Assembly (NCBI GenBank): GCA_018396795.1
Contig: JAGTRH010000061.1
Location: 1 to 7,202 of the forward strand
DNA length: 7,202 nt
Source: Candidatus Bathyarchaeota archaeon
Lineage (GTDB): Archaea > Thermoproteota > Bathyarchaeia > Bathyarchaeales > B26-1
Direction: 5' to 3'
Below, piece after piece: positions 4,956 to 7,202 of the stretch (positions are counted from its first letter, which is position 1; the number at the start of each line of letters is the position of its first letter). The notes beneath the pieces are model-generated. The model made no database searches. It was not told where the DNA came from and saw only the letters and a program-made list of their open reading frames with translations. The translations under genes and the position numbers were made by a program.

Positions 4956-5435
4956 CTAAGTTAACATCATTAGAAGGTCCTCGTGATTTACTAAGTTTTC
5001 AACCTTGAAGTTGTTTTTTAACAGGAACTTCTTAAAGTCCTCATCCATCGTGAGGAGCAGCATATTATTCTCAGTAGATGTTGCATAGAGGAGATTGTCT
5101 ATATTGTCTCTGTGACCCAGCATCCTTAACTTGAAGGCCAGTTTTACGGCATTAGATGTGGGTGTGAGCCATTTATAGAAGCCTGACTCTAAGAGGGATT
5201 TAACGGCTACATCCACCACGTCATCTAAATCCTCTCTTAAGCGCTCCTTTTCCCTGCATATTTTGCCTATAACCTCAACCCATACGACTGATAAACAGTG
5301 GAACTCAACTTTTCCTTTGATGCCAACCTCTCTAAGCTTAGCGATATGGTCAAGGGAGAGCCCTTCCACTTCAACTCCAAAGCTTGGGAGAATGTAAGTT
5401 GAATCTAGCAGTGCCTTAACCCGTGAGGGACTCAT
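4956..5435 (-). CDS. VapC-like PIN-domain protein, longer variant (pair 3)
   Basis: A 159-residue PIN protein, somewhat longer than the other three. From the ATG at 5435 the motifs are Asp11 in ALLDSTYILPSFGVEVEGL, Glu54 in VVWVEVIGKI, Asp110/Asp113 in GHRDNIDNLLYATS and Asp131/Asp133 in TMDEDFKKFL. The DSTYxLPxFG and GHRDxIDNLLYAT patterns mark an archaeal PIN subgroup distinct from VapC-2 and VapC-4. The acidic set is complete, so RNase activity is expected. The start is fixed by GGGGGAG (5446-5440) four bases upstream. An in-frame TTG at 5471 would add 12 residues and lacks support. The start lies 20 bases inside the end of the vapB-3 gene. Confidence 0.88.
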   Translation of the reverse strand: MSPSRVKALLDSTYILPSFGVEVEGLSLDHIAKLREVGIKGKVEFHCLSVVWVEVIGKICREKERLREDLDDVVDVAVKSLLESGFYKWLTPTSNAVKLAFKLRMLGHRDNIDNLLYATSTENNMLLLTMDEDFKKFLLKNNFKVENLVNHEDLLMMLT

Positions 5436-5664
5436 CTTGCTCCCCCTCAGACTCCCTTTCAAAATCTTCAACAGTAGTTTTGGCCCACTTCCTGACTTTT
5501 AAGGCTAGAAAGAGCGGGTCAGGTATGAACTCTAACACTAGCTTATTATCTTCAACCTTTATCAGAACCCTATCATTCTCGTTTATGCCTAACTGCTCAC
5601 ATATACGCTTAGGTATGTAGACGGCTCCCTTCTTACCAACCTTTGATATTAAAACCTGACTCAA
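5416..5664 (-). CDS. VapB-like antitoxin, AbrB/SpoVT fold (pair 3)
   Basis: An 82-residue protein. VLISKVGKKGAVYIPKRICE (4-23), QLGINENDRVLIKVEDNKLV (24-43) and LEFIPDP (44-50) form a clear AbrB-type DNA-binding domain. The remainder (51-82) has an amphipathic LFLALKVRKWAKTT segment and a strongly acidic tail (EDFERESEGEQDES), a typical toxin-binding region. The start is a TTG at 5664: no ATG or GTG is available in frame between it and the stop three codons upstream (5670-5668), and an ATG at 5668 is out of frame. A TATA box 33-41 bases upstream supports a nearly leaderless message. It overlaps vapC-3 by 20 bases. Confidence 0.84.
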   Translation of the reverse strand: MSQVLISKVGKKGAVYIPKRICEQLGINENDRVLIKVEDNKLVLEFIPDPLFLALKVRKWAKTTVEDFERESEGEQDESLTG

Positions 5665-5672
5665 ACATTACA

Positions 5673-5713
5673 CCAGAATAAATATGGAAACCTGGAAAAT
5701 ATAAATATTCTGG
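5673..5713 (-). promoter_or_regulatory. vapBC-3 promoter with flanking inverted repeat
   Basis: On the minus strand a TATA element (TTTATATTTT, about 5697-5706) is placed so that transcription begins near 5672-5678, a few bases before the TTG at 5664. It is bracketed by an 8-base perfect inverted repeat, CCAGAATA at 5673-5680 and TATTCTGG at 5706-5713, whose centres are about 33 bases apart, close to three helical turns. A dimeric VapB bound at both arms would cover promoter and start site. The regulatory role is inferred from position. Confidence 0.5.
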
Positions 5714-5825
5714 CAGACAGCGATATTGAGGCATAATCTTTAGACTTTAGATAGCCTCAGACGGCAAAATCACACGCCCTAAGATTTCCCAATAAATTAT
5801 AATGCGCAGGACACCTTTGCCTTTA

Positions 5826-6224
5826 TTATTTCCAGATCCTTCGTATCCATTCTACTCTCTCAAAGTCTTTATCGTTTGTGTAGATTTCCTTTACATTATT
5901 CTTCTTCATTACCTGTAGTGTAAGGGCGTCGGTGAAATCCAACTCATACTTCTCCATGTCGGATATCGCATCTAACATCTCCATCCATGAGGCCCCAACC
6001 TTCTTCATCGCCGGATAAGAGTTTAACGCAATTAGAAACTTTTTCACCTCCTCCCGCCTATTATTATATTCAAGCCAGTCTACAACTTCTTGTATTATGG
6101 CTGTGCTCGTTAAGGCTTCCTCCCCCTCCTCAATTCTTCTAAGTATATTTTTAGAGGTGAGGTAGTCTTCCTTCGGAGATTTAACAAGGATGTATATGAA
6201 TACATTGGCATCCACAAACCTCAC
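5826..6224 (-). CDS. VapC-like PIN-domain RNase toxin (pair 4)
   Basis: A 132-residue PIN protein. The acidic residues are Asp5 in MRFVDANVFIY, Glu46 in TAIIQEVVDWL, Asp99 in LDFTDALTLQVM and Asp118/Asp120 in TNDKDFERV, so the nuclease centre looks complete. The start codon is a GTG at 6224 that overlaps the vapB-4 stop as GTGA; the nearby ATG at 6228 is out of frame. It is of the same general type as VapC-2 (both begin MRF-DAN-FIY) but diverges elsewhere, so it is not a recent copy. Its expected role is growth-inhibiting cleavage of a structured RNA when the antitoxin is lost. The 161-base stretch between its stop and vapB-3 contains only the vapBC-3 promoter region. Confidence 0.91.
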   Translation of the reverse strand: MRFVDANVFIYILVKSPKEDYLTSKNILRRIEEGEEALTSTAIIQEVVDWLEYNNRREEVKKFLIALNSYPAMKKVGASWMEMLDAISDMEKYELDFTDALTLQVMKKNNVKEIYTNDKDFERVEWIRRIWK

Positions 6225-6490
6225 CCATCATTCCTCCCCAACTTCTCCTCAACCCTAGCCGCCGTAGCCTTCCTGAGATCCTCCTTAATAGGCTCCTTTA
6301 CGGCAACCCCCTCAACGAGACCGTCAAGCAGTTCTGTAGGGTTTAGGACAGCTCTCGGTGGAAGCAGCACTATACACCCGCCGCGCGCCTCCAACGTTAA
6401 GATGTCTCCCTCCTTAATTCCCAGCATCTCCCTAATCTCGGCTGGAATCGTTATCTTACCCTTCTGAAGCACCTTAACCTGAGCACCCAC
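6221..6490 (-). CDS. VapB-like antitoxin, AbrB/SpoVT fold (pair 4)
   Basis: From the GTG at 6490 this is 89 residues. The AbrB domain is textbook: VKVLQKGKITIPAEIREMLG (5-24), IKEGDILTLEARGGCIVLLP (25-44). The C-terminal half (45-89) contains PTELLDGLVEG and a helix rich in Lys, Glu and Arg that should bind the PIN toxin. Three in-frame GTG codons could be the start (6517, 6499, 6490). I prefer 6490 because GGGTGAT (6501-6495) precedes it by four bases and the TATA-like TTTAAATA (6532-6525) predicts transcription starting near 6503, downstream of 6517. The stop overlaps vapC-4 by four bases. Confidence 0.86.
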   Translation of the reverse strand: MGAQVKVLQKGKITIPAEIREMLGIKEGDILTLEARGGCIVLLPPRAVLNPTELLDGLVEGVAVKEPIKEDLRKATAARVEEKLGRNDG

Positions 6491-6521
6491 ATTTATCACC
6501 CATAAAGATACTCTCACAAGG

Positions 6522-6535
6522 AAATATTTAAATTT
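6522..6535 (-). promoter_or_regulatory. TATA-like element of vapBC-4
   Basis: Read on the minus strand, AAATTTAAATATTT includes a TTTAAATA box about 35-42 bases before the GTG at 6490. It is A/T-rich and partly palindromic, and no separate operator palindrome is evident here. The rest of 6536-6719 shows no gene or repeat that I can support. Confidence 0.45.
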
Positions 6536-6719
6536 GACACAATCCAGCTCCTCTTCGCGTGCTCCTATACGAGAGCCCTAACTTTTGGCCTATTCCACTC
6601 CGGTTCCATCAGGCTCCTACACTTAAGCCTCCTAAAAACCCTAAACTAGCGGCTACACTCAATTAAGATGCTGAAAGCACCATGGATTGTATACGCTATA
6701 GGGTTTCGTTAAAAGACCC

Positions 6720-6732
6720 CCTGGCATCCAGG
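6720..6732 (-). terminator. Short hairpin just after the right-edge gene
   Basis: CCTGG-ATG-CCAGG on the minus strand starts three bases after the stop at 6736 and is followed by GGGTCTTTT. A five-pair G/C stem plus a short T-run resembles a weak intrinsic terminator. Archaeal termination depends mainly on the T-run, which is short here. Confidence 0.35.
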
Positions 6733-6735
6733 CGG

Positions 6736-7202
6736 CTAATATGATCTCCTTTTTATCCTCTGAATTAATTGCTGCATCGACCTTTTTCTTGCGATTATTT
6801 TCGGTATGTTTATGCTTGTCGCTCTAAAGTTCGGGTCTCTAGCGAATTTTTTCACTAGGACTTTCGCTATCTCTGCCTGATTGAGTTTTATTGGCGCCTC
6901 TGCGCGCCCCTCCTCTATTCGCTTGTTGAGCTCTAAGCTTATTTGTACTGCCTCTTTCACATTAAGTTCTCCAGCTAGTTTTAGCGTTTTGCTGTTAATC
7001 CATTCCTTGATTACATAGTAGTCTGTTAGAAGGTATATGTGCTCCTTGTATACCGCATGCGCTGCCGTTGCAATTGCCTCGGCCTCCATTGTTAGGGCCT
7101 TCGCCTCCACACCGTTTACTTCGATTATCTCAGTCTCCCCTAGTAGGCGCTCGCCATCCAAGTATACAACCCACGCAAACGAGGGCTGCGTGTAACGATC
7201 AA
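6736..7202 (-). CDS. Unrecognised protein, 5'-truncated by window edge; possible RNase H-like fold
   Basis: The frame is open from the right edge; 154 residues are visible and the true start lies outside. I do not recognise the family. The first part alternates strands and a helix: SFAWVVYLDG, ERLLGETEIIEVNG, then KALTMEAEAIATAAHAVYKE, then IYLLTDYYVIKEWIN. This order and spacing resemble RNase HI: an Asp at 7200-7198, a Glu after Met at 7086-7084 (38 residues later) and an Asp in LLTDYYVIKEW at 7023-7021 (21 later), against 38 and 22 in the E. coli enzyme. The C-terminal half is helical and basic (KIIARKRSMQQLIQRIKRRSY) and I see no fourth catalytic Asp, so an inactive or divergent member is possible. 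The gene lies upstream of vapBC-4 on the same strand, 218 or more bases away, so it is probably a separate unit. The coding call is sound; the fold is a hypothesis. Confidence 0.7.
   Translation of the reverse strand, partial: DRYTQPSFAWVVYLDGERLLGETEIIEVNGVEAKALTMEAEAIATAAHAVYKEHIYLLTDYYVIKEWINSKTLKLAGELNVKEAVQISLELNKRIEEGRAEAPIKLNQAEIAKVLVKKFARDPNFRATSINIPKIIARKRSMQQLIQRIKRRSY

Overview
The window reads as archaeal DNA, probably from a thermophile of the TACK or a related branch. TATA-type promoters sit about 25-35 bases upstream of start codons with little or no leader, some starts have archaeal Shine-Dalgarno matches (GGTGA, GGGTGAT, GGGGGAG), and AGA/AGG/ATA codons are common. The gene content (AbrB-type VapB with PIN-domain VapC, HEPN with minimal nucleotidyltransferase, Arch_ATPase-DUF234) is typical of archaeal genomes rich in toxin-antitoxin loci. 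I cannot name the species.

Layout. On the left, on the minus strand, is a HEPN gene followed by a minimal nucleotidyltransferase (MNT) gene that runs off the edge. A 341-base divergent spacer follows. The plus strand then carries MntA-HepT (886-1516), vapBC-1 (1677-2364), an ATPase with a C-terminal PD-(D/E)XK-like domain (about 2608-4011) and vapBC-2 (4248-4915). The right part is on the minus strand: vapBC-3 (4956-5664), vapBC-4 (5826-about 6490) and a 5'-truncated gene (6736 to the right edge). I do not recognise that last gene by family, but its residue spacing resembles the RNase H fold.

Almost everything recognisable is a two-gene toxin-antitoxin module: two HEPN/MNT pairs of different classes and four unrelated-looking VapBC pairs, with one ATPase among them. 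The four PIN toxins keep their acidic residues and each has its own AbrB-like antitoxin upstream, overlapping or 7 bases away, so none looks like a pseudogene.

The most unusual sequence signals lie between the genes. Three near-identical palindromes (ATTGTTACAAT, ATTGTTACAAT, ATTGTACAAT) begin exactly 15 bases apart at the start of the ATPase gene. A perfect 17-base palindrome plus a third half-site lies between the TATA box and start of vapB-1. A 12-base palindrome is placed the same way at vapB-2, and an inverted repeat brackets the TATA box of vapB-3. These look like separate autoregulatory operators. No tRNA, rRNA, CRISPR array, transposase or attachment site was seen.
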